From the NCBI GenBank assembly GCA_934271655.1, contig CAKQRW010000007.1, forward strand, positions 5,054 through 69,053: a stretch of DNA of 64,000 nt, given 5' to 3'. Numbering within the stretch: the first letter of the stretch is position 1; each line of letters opens with the position of its first letter. Of this stretch, positions 17,529 through 26,528 are shown in pieces. The translations under genes and the position numbers were made by a program. Source of the stretch: an uncultured Bacteroidaceae bacterium (GTDB lineage: Bacteria > Bacteroidota > Bacteroidia > Bacteroidales > Bacteroidaceae). The notes below the pieces were generated by a model, which saw only the letters and a program-made list of their open reading frames with translations, did no database searches and was not told the origin of the DNA.

Positions 17529-18636
17529 CGACCATCTTGGCTTTCCATATGCAGAAGTCACCTGCGATGATGTGCTGCCGTGCCTCGCCCACAAGCCATA
17601 GGTAGAAGGCCAGGTTGTGGATAGATGCTATCTGGAGTGCCAGCAGCTCCTGCGCCTTGAAGAGATGGTGCACATAAGCCCTGGTGTAGGTGGTGTCGAC
17701 ATACGAAGTGCCTTCAGGATCGAGTGGCGTGAAGTCCATTTCCCATTTCTTGTTTCTCAGGTTGATAGTGCCATGCTTGGTGAATATCTGTGCGTTGCGT
17801 CCGTTGCGTGTAGGCATGACACAGTCGAACATGTCCACTCCGCGCTCGATGTTCTCCAGCAGGTTGATAGGTGTGCCCACTCCCATGAGGTATCTCGGTT
17901 TGTCCTTTGGCAGGATGGCGTTTACCACCTCCACCATCTCATACATCACCTCTGTCGGTTCTCCCACAGCCAGTCCGCCTATGGCGTTGCCGTCAGCTCC
18001 CTTCTCTGCCACGTTCTCTGCCGCATGGGTTCTGAGGTCTTTGTATGTGCAGCCCTGCACGATGGGGAATAGGCTTTGCCTGTAGCCGTACTTGTCTTCT
18101 GTCTCCTTGAAGCGTGTGATGCATCGGTCGAGCCAGCGCTCGGTCAAGGCAAGCGACTTCTTGGCGTAGTTGTAGTCGCTGGTGCCAGGTGGGCACTCGT
18201 CGAACGCCATCATGATGTCGGCTCCGATGGTGCGCTCTATGTCCATCACTTTCTCGGGGGTGAAGAAGTGCTTGCTTCCGTCGATGTGGCTGCGGAACTC
18301 CACGCCTTCCTCCTTGATCTTGCGTATGCCTGCGAGCGAGAACACCTGGAAGCCGCCGCTGTCGGTCAGCATGGGGCGGTCGAAGCCATTGAACTTGTGC
18401 AGTCCGCCTGCCGCCTCTATCACGTCCAGCCCTGGTCGCAGGTAGAGGTGGTAGGTGTTGCCAAGGATTATTTGCGCCTTCACATCGTCCTTCAGCTCAT
18501 GCAGATGCACCCCTTTCACCGTGGCCTGTGTGCCTACGGGCATGAATATGGGGGTCTGTATCTCGCCGTGATCGGTATGTATGATGCCGGCGCGCGCGCT
18601 TGTCTTAGAGTCTGTATGTTCTAACTGAAAAGTCAT
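17506..18636 (-). CDS. tgt: tRNA-guanine transglycosylase without the zinc cysteines
   Basis: Exchanges guanine for the queuine precursor preQ1 at position 34 of GUN tRNAs. The 376 residues show the family core including DSGGFQVFSLAG and GGLAVGEP. The zinc site that in E. coli reads PECDCYTC is replaced by PEGTSYVDTTYT (about 305-317), so all three cysteines are missing, while the following His of SIHNL is kept. This may be a lineage trait rather than inactivation, since the rest is intact. The 3' end lies in a 27-bp tandem array. It precedes the LptG-type gene. Confidence 0.93.
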   Translation of the reverse strand: MTFQLEHTDSKTSARAGIIHTDHGEIQTPIFMPVGTQATVKGVHLHELKDDVKAQIILGNTYHLYLRPGLDVIEAAGGLHKFNGFDRPMLTDSGGFQVFSLAGIRKIKEEGVEFRSHIDGSKHFFTPEKVMDIERTIGADIMMAFDECPPGTSDYNYAKKSLALTERWLDRCITRFKETEDKYGYRQSLFPIVQGCTYKDLRTHAAENVAEKGADGNAIGGLAVGEPTEVMYEMVEVVNAILPKDKPRYLMGVGTPINLLENIERGVDMFDCVMPTRNGRNAQIFTKHGTINLRNKKWEMDFTPLDPEGTSYVDTTYTRAYVHHLFKAQELLALQIASIHNLAFYLWLVGEARQHIIAGDFCIWKAKMVEELGRRL

Positions 18637-18842
18637 ATTATGGTGTTGATGATGTTGTGATAAATGTCTGGCTGCCAGCTCATATCCTGTAGCCCCTCCA
18701 GCTTAGGCCGCATGGCGTGTCTCATGCCGGCTGTAGGTGTCGGCAGCTTCATCTTTGGGCGCTCGTTGTGCGCTTGGCCGCAGGACATGTCTCTATGGCA
18801 TCCATGAAGCCTATGGCTTGCTGCTGGCTTCCTCTTTCATGC

Positions 18843-21293
18843 TCATTTGTCGAGCAGGGCATATTCGAGCACCTCCTTGACATCGTTGACATAATGGAAC
18901 TTCACTCCTGTCACGTACTTGGCAGGTATGTCCTCTATGTTCTTCCTGTTGTCGTTGCAGATGATGATGTCGGTGATGCCGGCACGCTTGGCGGCAAGGA
19001 TTTTCTCCTTGATTCCACCCACGGGCAGCACTTTGCCCCTCAGCGTTATCTCGCCCGTCATGGCCAGTCCATTGCGCACCTTGCGCTTGGTGATGGCGCT
19101 TGCCAGCGAGGTGGCTATGGTGATGCCTGCCGATGGTCCATCCTTCGGAGTGGCCCCTTCTGGCACATGGACATGTATGTTGTGGTTGTCAAAAAACTCT
19201 GATGTGACGCCCAGCAGGTCGCAATGTTCCTTCAGGTACTGCAGTGCTATGGTGGCAGATTCCTTCATGACATCGCCAAGGTTGCCGGTCAGTCCGAGGC
19301 GCCCTCCCTTGCCGTTGTCGACGGATGTCTCGATGAAGAGAATCTCTCCACCCACGCTGGTCCATGCAAGTCCGGTCACCACACCGTAATACTCGTTGGT
19401 CTGGTAGATGTCGCGTGTGAAAGGTTCTGTGCCAAGCAGTTTTGTCACGTCGTCAGCCTTGAGCTCGCCAGCAGGCAGCTCGCCAGTCTCTGCATACTTG
19501 AGTGTCACTTTGCGCAGCACCTGCGTGATTTTCTTGTCAAGCTCTCTCACGCCCGACTCTCTGGTGTAGTTCTCTATGATTTTTTCCAGAGCCGCCTTGG
19601 CCAGTTTTACTCCCGTGTCCTTCATTCCGAGGTTGTCCAGTATCTTCGGCACCAGATGGCGCTTGGCTATCTCCACTTTCTCCTCTGTGGTGTATCCGCT
19701 CACCTCTATCAGCTCCATGCGGTCGAGCAGCGGAGCAGGGATGCTGCCTATGTTGTTGGCTGTGGCGATGAACATCACTTTAGAGAGGTCATAGTCGGCC
19801 TCCAGGTAGTTGTCGTGGAAGGCTGTGTTCTGTTCAGGGTCGAGCACCTCAAGCAATGCTGATGAAGGGTCGCCGTGCTGCACGTCCTGTGCCACCTTGT
19901 CTATCTCGTCGAGAATGAAGACAGGATTGCTTGTGCCAGCCTTCTGTATGCTTTTGATAATCTGTCCTGGCATGGCTCCTATGTATGTCTTCCTGTGGCC
20001 TCTTATCTCGGCCTCATCGTGGAGTCCTCCGAGAGACACCCTCACATACTTGCGCTTCATGGCTTTGGCTATGCTGCGTCCCAGCGATGTCTTTCCCACT
20101 CCTGGAGGGCCGTAAAGGCAGATGATGGGGCTCTTGAAGTCGCCGCGCATCTTTAGCACGGCCAGTTGCTCTATGATGCGTTCCTTCACCTTCTCCAGTC
20201 CGTAATGGTCTTTGTCGAGAGTGCGCTTGGCGCTTTTCAGGTTGATGCTGTCCTTGGAATACTCGCCCCATGGCAGGTCTGTGAAGGTCTTCAGGTAGGC
20301 ATACTGCACCTGGTAGTCTGGTGAGCCGTATGCGAGGCGCGCCAGTTTGTCCAGCTCGTTCTTGAAAAAGCCTGCGGTTGCCTCTGTCCACTTTTTGTCC
20401 TTGGCGATGTTCTTGAAGTTGTCGAGGTCGGCCTGCACGCTGTTCTCGCCGCCTTTCTCTCCCAGCTCTTCCCTGATGTTTTCCATCTCTTGGCGCAGGA
20501 AATAGTCTTTCTGCTGCTTGTCGAGGTCAGCGCGTGTGCGCTCCTGGATGTTCTGCTTCAGGCGCAGCAGCTGGCGCTCGTGCTGCAGTATCTTCAGCAT
20601 TCTCACGGCTCTGTTGAGGAGGTTGTCCATGCTGAGCAGCAGAAAACGCTCCTTGTTGCTCACTTGTGCGTTGGCGCAGATGAAGTTGATGACCTGCTCA
20701 TTGCCGTTGAGGTTGTCGAGTGTAAAGGCCAGCTGTATGTTGCGGTCGTTCGCCCTGTAGAGGCTTTGTGCTGCTTCGCGGCACGCCTGTGTGGCCACCT
20801 TCAGCGACTCCTTGTCATTGGTGTCTTCCATGGCTTCCTCGGGAAACGGCTCCACTTCTCCTGTATAGTAGGTGCTTGTCTCTGTCATGCTGTTCAGCTT
20901 GGCGCGGCCCAGTCCCTCCAGCAGGGCTGTCTTGTCTCCTCCTGGCAGGGTGATGAATTTCACCACGCGTGCCAATGTGCCAACATGAAACATGTCCTTG
21001 TATTCTGGGTAATCTATGCTCTCGTCCTTCTGCGTGAACGCGGCAAAGACCGTGCCTGCCTTCTCTGCTTCCCTTATAAGCTTGAGCGAGCTGCTTCTGC
21101 CTATCGTCACGGGCAGCAGCACGCCGGGGAAGAGCATGAGTCCTCGTATGGGCAGTACAGGCATGGGCTTGTCGAATGAAATTTTTTCTTTCGCTGACTT
21201 ATTTGCCTCGTCTCTGTCTATTTTGGTGATAAAGCTAATCTCGCCTTTTGCGGGGCGATCTTCAAAAATATCATCAAACTCGAATTTTTCCAT
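18843..21293 (-). CDS. lon: ATP-dependent Lon protease
   Basis: 816-residue cytoplasmic AAA+ protease that degrades misfolded and short-lived regulatory proteins. In order: N-terminal substrate-binding LON domain, coiled region, AAA+ module with Walker A GPPGVGKTS (about 394-402), and the peptidase domain with catalytic Ser in PKDGPSAG (about 722) and Lys in ILAAKRAG (about 765). All hallmarks are present and length is normal. A -7-like TATCTTTGC lies at 21348-21340 on the minus strand, about 47 bases before the ATG. Confidence 0.97.
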   Translation of the reverse strand: MEKFEFDDIFEDRPAKGEISFITKIDRDEANKSAKEKISFDKPMPVLPIRGLMLFPGVLLPVTIGRSSSLKLIREAEKAGTVFAAFTQKDESIDYPEYKDMFHVGTLARVVKFITLPGGDKTALLEGLGRAKLNSMTETSTYYTGEVEPFPEEAMEDTNDKESLKVATQACREAAQSLYRANDRNIQLAFTLDNLNGNEQVINFICANAQVSNKERFLLLSMDNLLNRAVRMLKILQHERQLLRLKQNIQERTRADLDKQQKDYFLRQEMENIREELGEKGGENSVQADLDNFKNIAKDKKWTEATAGFFKNELDKLARLAYGSPDYQVQYAYLKTFTDLPWGEYSKDSINLKSAKRTLDKDHYGLEKVKERIIEQLAVLKMRGDFKSPIICLYGPPGVGKTSLGRSIAKAMKRKYVRVSLGGLHDEAEIRGHRKTYIGAMPGQIIKSIQKAGTSNPVFILDEIDKVAQDVQHGDPSSALLEVLDPEQNTAFHDNYLEADYDLSKVMFIATANNIGSIPAPLLDRMELIEVSGYTTEEKVEIAKRHLVPKILDNLGMKDTGVKLAKAALEKIIENYTRESGVRELDKKITQVLRKVTLKYAETGELPAGELKADDVTKLLGTEPFTRDIYQTNEYYGVVTGLAWTSVGGEILFIETSVDNGKGGRLGLTGNLGDVMKESATIALQYLKEHCDLLGVTSEFFDNHNIHVHVPEGATPKDGPSAGITIATSLASAITKRKVRNGLAMTGEITLRGKVLPVGGIKEKILAAKRAGITDIIICNDNRKNIEDIPAKYVTGVKFHYVNDVKEVLEYALLDK

Positions 21294-21830
21294 TATGTCT
21301 TTTTCTCGGTTATCTATGCTTATATAAGTAAAAACAGGTGCAAAGATACAAAAAAAAACAATGTGTGCGGCTATATGTGTTGTGAAACATTATAAAATAT
21401 GGTGAAATAGGCTCATTGCGTGCTTTACTTTCGTGCCTGCATGTCAAGATGCCGGGCACGGAATCCAGTTGCGCATGGCTGTGCGGCTATAGGCGACAGC
21501 TTGGCCCGGGGGCTTGCCTAAATGCCATCTGGCTCTGGTTGACAATTAAGGGCCTAAAAGGGGCTGCTGACGGTATAGTGTAATCTAAAATGTGGCAAAA
21601 GGCCAATTTGTGTAAGGAGATAGAGACCCTTTTCTTACATTTTGCAAAAAAAAATACGGAAAGATATTGTATGTAAAAAATAAAGCTTATCTTTGCATCG
21701 GTTTTCAGAAAGAAGAGCCACAATCTCAAACACGAGTCTTGAAACAGAACACGACAAACACAATATTTAATTTATATTGTATACTGCAACTTGACAACAA
21801 CAACAAACATACACAATAGATATAAACATT
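21294..21830. other. Divergent intergenic region between lon and asnA
   Basis: About 540 bases. It contains the lon -7-like element and the asnA promoter at the right. A minus-strand frame of 80 codons (21487-21729) has no recognisable features and I do not call it. Nothing else is seen in 21360-21660. Confidence 0.6.
21666..21696 (+). promoter_or_regulatory. Probable promoter of asnA
   Basis: TATCTTTGC (21688-21696) matches TAnnTTTG; upstream ATTG (21666-21669) at 18 bases is a weak -33. Leader of about 130 bases to the ATG. Confidence 0.55.
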
Positions 21831-22868
21831 ATGAGCAAACTTATAAAAGTTGATGGATATACTCAGATTTTGGACCCAATCCAGACAGAGTTAGGTATCA
21901 AACAGATAAAAGAGTTTTTCCAGGCCAATCTGTCGACTGCTCTTAGGCTGCGCCGAGTGACCGCACCGCTTTTCGTGCTGCGTGGACTGGGCATCAATGA
22001 CGATTTGAACGGAGTGGAGCGTCCAGTGTCTTTCCCTATCAAGGACATGGGCGAACAGGTGGCGGAAGTGGTGCACTCGCTTGCGAAATGGAAGCGAATC
22101 ATGCTGGCAGAGTACAACATACAGCCAGGCTATGGACTCTATACAGACATGAATGCCATCCGCGGAGATGAGGAACTGGACAACACCCACTCGCTCTATG
22201 TTGACCAGTGGGACTGGTGCCGCACCATCACGGCTGCAGACCGCAACATAGCATTCCTCAAGAAGATAGTGAAGAATATCTATCACGCCATCTTGCGCAC
22301 CGAATACCTCGTGTGCGAGTCGCATCCGCAGATAAAGCCTTTCCTGCCAGACGACATACACTTCATCCATTCTGAGCAGTTGCTGCAGATGTATCCCGAC
22401 CTCACCCCGAAGGAGCGTGAGGACGCCATCTGCAAGAAGTATGGAGCCGTGTTCATCATGGGCATAGGCGGCAAACTTTCAGATGGCAAGAAGCATGACG
22501 GACGCGCTCCAGACTATGACGACTGGAGCACTCCTAACGAAGAGGGCTACATAGGTCTCAATGGCGACATCATGATATGGTATCCGGTGCTGGGCAGAAG
22601 CATAGAGCTCAGTTCCATGGGCATACGTGTTGACAAGGAGGCCCTGCTCCGCCAGCTTGAGCTGGAAGGACAGATGGAACGCACCAGCCTCTATTTCCAC
22701 AAGAAGCTTCTCAATGGCGAGCTGCCGCTTTCCATTGGCGGAGGCATAGGGCAGAGCAGGCTATGCATGGTGCTGCTCCACAAGGCTCATGTGGGCGAGA
22801 TACAGGCATCTATCTGGCCAGAGGAAATGCGCAAGGAGTGTGCAGAGGCTGGAATGCCGCTTATCTGA
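21831..22868 (+). CDS. asnA: Aspartate-ammonia ligase (AsnA-type asparagine synthetase)
   Basis: Makes asparagine from aspartate, ammonia and ATP (AMP-forming). The 345 residues match the AsnA family over their length: TELGIKQIKEFFQ near the start, RVTAPLFV, SLYVDQWDWCR, GDIMIWYPVLGRSIELSSMG-like core, and a C-terminal GGGIGQSRLCM motif related to class II aminoacyl-tRNA synthetases. Start ATG at 21831 is preceded by an A-rich leader. A strong intrinsic terminator follows, so it is probably monocistronic. Confidence 0.96.
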   Translation: MSKLIKVDGYTQILDPIQTELGIKQIKEFFQANLSTALRLRRVTAPLFVLRGLGINDDLNGVERPVSFPIKDMGEQVAEVVHSLAKWKRIMLAEYNIQPGYGLYTDMNAIRGDEELDNTHSLYVDQWDWCRTITAADRNIAFLKKIVKNIYHAILRTEYLVCESHPQIKPFLPDDIHFIHSEQLLQMYPDLTPKEREDAICKKYGAVFIMGIGGKLSDGKKHDGRAPDYDDWSTPNEEGYIGLNGDIMIWYPVLGRSIELSSMGIRVDKEALLRQLELEGQMERTSLYFHKKLLNGELPLSIGGGIGQSRLCMVLLHKAHVGEIQASIWPEEMRKECAEAGMPLI

Positions 22869-22922
22869 AATGAACAAAACAGCGAGCTATGCACATTGAT
22901 GATAAAAAGCCGTGCTACAGAC

Positions 22923-22960
22923 AAAAAACATCCGCCCAAACTTGGACGGATGTTTTTTTT
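22923..22960 (+). terminator. Intrinsic terminator of asnA
   Basis: AAAAAACATCCG (22923-22934) pairs with CGGATGTTTTTT (22947-22958), followed by more T. It lies 55 bases after asnA and 34 before ligA. Confidence 0.88.
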
Positions 22961-22993
22961 ATCGTAATTTTGTCGAAAATTACTTAATCACAC

Positions 22994-25003
22994 ATGGATC
23001 CAAAAGAAGAAATATTGAGGCTCCGCAGGGAGCTGAACGAGCATAACCACAACTACTACGTGCTCAACCAGCCAACCATCTCTGACTACGATTATGACCA
23101 GCTCATGTATCGCCTTCAAGACCTTGAGCTTTTTTATCCGCAATATGCCGACCCCAACTCACCATCGCAGCGTGTGGGCAGCGACCTCACCCAGACGTTC
23201 AAGACTGTGGCGCACAAGCGTCCCATGCTCTCGCTTGCCAACACCTACAGCGAGCAAGACGTGCGTGAGTTCTGGAACAGGGTCAGCGACGGGCTTGAAG
23301 GCGAGCCATTTGAGATATGCGCAGAGATGAAGTATGACGGACTCAGCATATCCCTCACCTATGTTGACGGTCAGCTCGTGCGCGCGGTGACTCGTGGCGA
23401 CGGAGTGCAAGGAGATGATGTGACGGCCAATGTGCGCACCATCAAGTCTATTCCGCTGTCACTTCCCTCAGGGGCAGGCTATCCGCATGAGTTTGAGATA
23501 CGCGGCGAGATACTTATGCCGTGGAGCTCGTTCGACAGGCTAAACGCAGAGCGCGCAGCCCGCGAAGAACCTCTTTTCGCCAATCCGCGCAACGCCGCCA
23601 GCGGCACGCTGAAGTCGCAGTCGTCCAAGGTGGTGGCTGAGCGTGGACTTGATGCCTATCTCTACTATCTCCTGCTCGATGACGTGCCAGCCGATGCCGG
23701 ACACTATGAGCTGCTGCAGCGTGCAGCCACATGGGGATTTAAGATTTCGCAGGGCATGAAGAAATGTAAGACGGTGGAAGATGTGCTTGGCTTCATAGAC
23801 TACTGGGACACAGAGCGCAAGAACCTGCCTGTGGCTACTGATGGCATAGTGCTCAAAGTCAATTCGCTGCGTCAGCAGAACCACTTGGGCTATACGGTGA
23901 AGAGCCCTCGCTGGGCCATTGCCTACAAGTTTAAGGCTGAGAGGGTATGCACAAGGCTGAACGAGGTCACGTATCAGGTGGGGCGCACTGGAGCTATCAC
24001 ACCTGTGGCCAACATGGATCCTGTCCATCTGGCGGGTACCGTCGTAAGACGCGCCTCTCTTCACAATGCTGATGTGATGGCAGAGCTCGACCTTCACATC
24101 GGAGACATGGTATATGTGGAGAAGGGCGGAGAGATAATACCGAAGGTGGTGGGGGTTGACAAGGCTCAGCGAACACCAGACATGCAGCGTGTGCAGTTTA
24201 TCACACGTTGTCCTGAATGTGGCGCACCGCTCATGCGTTATGAAGGAGAAGCTGCCCACTACTGTCCTAACGACACGGCGTGTCCACCGCAGATAAAGGG
24301 GCGGATAGAACATTTCATCTCCCGCAAGGCAATGAACATAGACAGCCTTGGGCCTGAAACGGTGGACGACTTCTATCAGCGCGGACTGATACATGATGTG
24401 GCGGATCTTTACACTCTGACTGTCAAAGATATATGTGGAGGCAATACTAATAGGGTCAAGTCGGCCCAGAAGATAGTTGATGGCATAAAGTCTACACTTG
24501 ATGTGCCTTTTGAGCGTGTGGTGTTCGCCATTGGCATACGCTTTGTGGGCGAGGCTACGGCGAAGCTGCTGGCGCGACACTTCAAGACGATGGAGTCTCT
24601 GCGTCATGCCACACTCGAACAGCTCATGGAGGTGGATGGAGTGGGGCAGGCTATTGCCGAGTCGGTAATGCGGTATTTCGCCAATCCTGTGTCTTCTGCC
24701 ATAGTAGACCGCCTTGCCTCTTATGGTGTGAGAATGCAGCTTTTGGACGACCAGCTTGCAGGCGGCACAGACCTGCTGGCAGGCAAGAGCATTGTCATCT
24801 CTGGTGTCTTTGCCAAGCACTCTCGCGATGAGTATAAGGCCATGATAGAGCGCAACGGTGGAAAGAACGTAGGCAGCATCTCCAAGAAGACCAGCTTTAT
24901 CCTTGCAGGAGAGAATATGGGGCCGGCAAAATTGGAAAAGGCCAGTTCGCTTGGCATCCCGCTCGTGGGCGAGGATGAGTTCCTTGCCATGTTGGAAGCA
25001 TGA
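22994..25003 (+). CDS. ligA: NAD-dependent DNA ligase
   Basis: 669 residues, normal for LigA. The adenylated lysine is Lys113 in EMKYDGLSIS. Domains in order: Ia NAD-binding region (NYYVLNQPTISDYDYD), adenylation domain, OB fold, four-Cys zinc finger starting CPEC near residue 405, helix-hairpin-helix repeats and a C-terminal BRCT domain. It seals nicks in replication and repair. It follows asnA by 125 bases across a terminator, so it probably has its own promoter. Confidence 0.97.
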   Translation: MDPKEEILRLRRELNEHNHNYYVLNQPTISDYDYDQLMYRLQDLELFYPQYADPNSPSQRVGSDLTQTFKTVAHKRPMLSLANTYSEQDVREFWNRVSDGLEGEPFEICAEMKYDGLSISLTYVDGQLVRAVTRGDGVQGDDVTANVRTIKSIPLSLPSGAGYPHEFEIRGEILMPWSSFDRLNAERAAREEPLFANPRNAASGTLKSQSSKVVAERGLDAYLYYLLLDDVPADAGHYELLQRAATWGFKISQGMKKCKTVEDVLGFIDYWDTERKNLPVATDGIVLKVNSLRQQNHLGYTVKSPRWAIAYKFKAERVCTRLNEVTYQVGRTGAITPVANMDPVHLAGTVVRRASLHNADVMAELDLHIGDMVYVEKGGEIIPKVVGVDKAQRTPDMQRVQFITRCPECGAPLMRYEGEAAHYCPNDTACPPQIKGRIEHFISRKAMNIDSLGPETVDDFYQRGLIHDVADLYTLTVKDICGGNTNRVKSAQKIVDGIKSTLDVPFERVVFAIGIRFVGEATAKLLARHFKTMESLRHATLEQLMEVDGVGQAIAESVMRYFANPVSSAIVDRLASYGVRMQLLDDQLAGGTDLLAGKSIVISGVFAKHSRDEYKAMIERNGGKNVGSISKKTSFILAGENMGPAKLEKASSLGIPLVGEDEFLAMLEA

Positions 25004-25084
25004 TGGCCTATACTTGATAAGCCCCGAAAGGAGTTGTCTGAAAGCGTGGAAAATGGTGCCGTGAGACATGCGCAAATCTTGTGC

Positions 25085-25205
25085 AAAAGGACAAAAAGGA
25101 CAAAAAGGACAAACGGACAAAATACAGTAAAACTATATAAAATAAGTAATATTGATGAATTATGTGAGGAAATGTCAATTGTCCTTTTGTCCTTTTTGTC
25201 CTTTT
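25085..25205. repeat. Inverted pair of GGACAAAAA arrays forming a long stem
   Basis: Left arm 25085-25112 consists of 9-bp AAAAGGACA-type units. Right arm 25179-25205 is its reverse complement with one base missing. The 66-base loop is AT-rich. Together they give an approximately 27-bp imperfect stem made of microsatellite units. Confidence 0.85.
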
Positions 25206-25263
25206 CGTACGGAAAGAATACCTTGCGGATGCTGTGCATGGCAATGAGGCTCCTGAGTTATCG

Positions 25264-25350
25264 GTTATCCTATGCTTTGGGTATCGCTATCCTATGCCTT
25301 GAGTGTCGCTATCCTAAGGCTAGCGTATCGCTATCCTAATGTGTTGGGAA
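25264..25350. repeat. 22-bp tandem repeat
   Basis: Units begin at 25264, 25286, 25308 and 25330 with core GCTATCCTATGCCTTG, all exactly 22 bp apart; the later units have drifted. Confidence 0.8.
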
Positions 25351-25412
25351 ATCAATAAAAAGACGGTTCCATGCATCTGCGCATATTTCTATGTGCAGAT
25401 GCATGGAACCGT
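25348..25412 (-). terminator. Terminator of the GH43 gene
   Basis: Perfect 18-bp stem: ACGGTTCCATGCATCTGC (25363-25380) with its complement at 25395-25412. On the minus strand it is followed closely by TTTTTATTG. It lies 40 bases after the GH43 stop. Confidence 0.85.
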
Positions 25413-25451
25413 GTCTTTGTGTGATGGTTGAGGCTCTTGTGTGTTGTAGGC

Positions 25452-26510
25452 TTATTTCATCAGTACAGGCCATCCATCGCTGTTGAATGTCATTTTTCTC
25501 ATGAAAAGCTTGGCTCTGCCGCCCTCTTTCTTCACGTAGGCATGGCTCAGGAATATCCATTGGCCGTCCACCTCATAGGCAGCGCAATGTCCCACTCCGA
25601 AATAGTCTTCTCCAGGGCCAATGAGTGTGTCGCCTCCACCCTTGGCCATGGGCTGTCCCTTGCTGTCTACGTAAGGGCCTGTCACTTTCTTGCTCCTGCC
25701 CACAACAGTCCTGTAGGTGCTGTTCTGTCCGCGACAGCAATAGTCGAAACTGACGAAGAGGTAATAGTACTTGCCGTGACGGATGATGAAGGGGGCTTCC
25801 ACAGCATTCGCTCCAGCCTCAATGGTGTCACCGCCCTCAATGGTGTAGTTGTCCACTTTGTTAAGTTCTGCAAGGCTGAGCTTCCTGCCCATGCGCCTGG
25901 CTATGGTCATAGGCTTGCCAGCCAGTGTCTTGAAGTCTTTCTTTAGCTTGACAATCTGTATGCCGTCCCAGAAAGAACCGAAGGTCAACCACGGTGTGCC
26001 ATGCTTGTCGACAATGAGGTTGGGGTCGATGGCGTTGTAGTTGTCTTGCCGCTGGTGGGAGACTATCACAGCTCCCTGGTCCGTCCATCGGTAGTCTGGT
26101 GACTTTGGGTCGAGTGTCTTGTTGGTGGTGAGCCCGATGGCAGAGCCGTTCTTGCCAAATGTGGAGCATGAGTAGTAAAGCAGCCAGCGGCCGTTGTGGT
26201 AACTGATGTCTGGAGCCCATGTGTGTCCGCGGTAGCCGCGCACAGAGTCGGTGGCCCACGATGGTATAGGTGATAGGACTGGCGATTCATGCAGCCAGGC
26301 TTTCATGTCGGGTGACGACATCACACTTATCCCCATGCCAGTGGAGAAGATGTGGTAGAGCCCGTCTTCGCCACGAGCCATTACTGGGTCGTGTACGTCA
26401 GGGTTGTCGGTCGGGATGTGTCGGCCATGATTACCTGGCGCCTCTTGCGCCAGCAGCGGTGATGCTGTGGATGCCAATAGGCATGTGATAAGTAAACTTT
26501 TGCAATTCAT
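25452..26510 (-). CDS. GH43 family endo-arabinanase, secreted
   Basis: 352 residues with a signal peptide (about 1-21, ...PLLAQ). Five-bladed propeller fold of glycoside hydrolase family 43. The three carboxylates are visible: Asp41 in VHDPV (base), Asp162 in NAIDPNL (pKa modulator) and Glu238 in AVEAPFI (acid). WAPDISYHNGRWLLYYS and the SxDYCCRG stretch are typical of endo-1,5-alpha-L-arabinanases. It would cut arabinan side chains of pectin outside the inner membrane. It starts 18 bases after prmA. The nearby kdgK/eda genes fit pectin use, but no SusC/SusD pair is in the window. Confidence 0.9.
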   Translation of the reverse strand: MNCKSLLITCLLASTASPLLAQEAPGNHGRHIPTDNPDVHDPVMARGEDGLYHIFSTGMGISVMSSPDMKAWLHESPVLSPIPSWATDSVRGYRGHTWAPDISYHNGRWLLYYSCSTFGKNGSAIGLTTNKTLDPKSPDYRWTDQGAVIVSHQRQDNYNAIDPNLIVDKHGTPWLTFGSFWDGIQIVKLKKDFKTLAGKPMTIARRMGRKLSLAELNKVDNYTIEGGDTIEAGANAVEAPFIIRHGKYYYLFVSFDYCCRGQNSTYRTVVGRSKKVTGPYVDSKGQPMAKGGGDTLIGPGEDYFGVGHCAAYEVDGQWIFLSHAYVKKEGGRAKLFMRKMTFNSDGWPVLMK

Positions 26511-26528
26511 ATCGGTTATAGATTGTTG

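Larger units (their letters stand above)
25004..25451. other. Repeat-rich intergenic region between convergent ligA and the GH43 gene
   Basis: About 450 bases without a gene. It holds an inverted pair of (GGACAAAAA)n arrays (25085-25205), a 22-bp tandem array (25264-25350) and a terminator for the GH43 gene (25358-25412). Confidence 0.75.

Noticed and set aside
21487..21729. 80-codon minus-strand frame between lon and asnA
   Set aside because: No recognisable family, no signal or start context, and it overlaps the asnA promoter.
23540..25120. 526-codon open frame antisense to ligA
   Set aside because: It lies opposite a complete, unmistakable ligA and has the Arg/His/Leu-rich, low-motif composition expected of an antisense shadow.
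25085..25205. Inverted array as insertion-sequence ends
   Set aside because: Only 66 bases lie between the arms, with no transposase and no target duplication.
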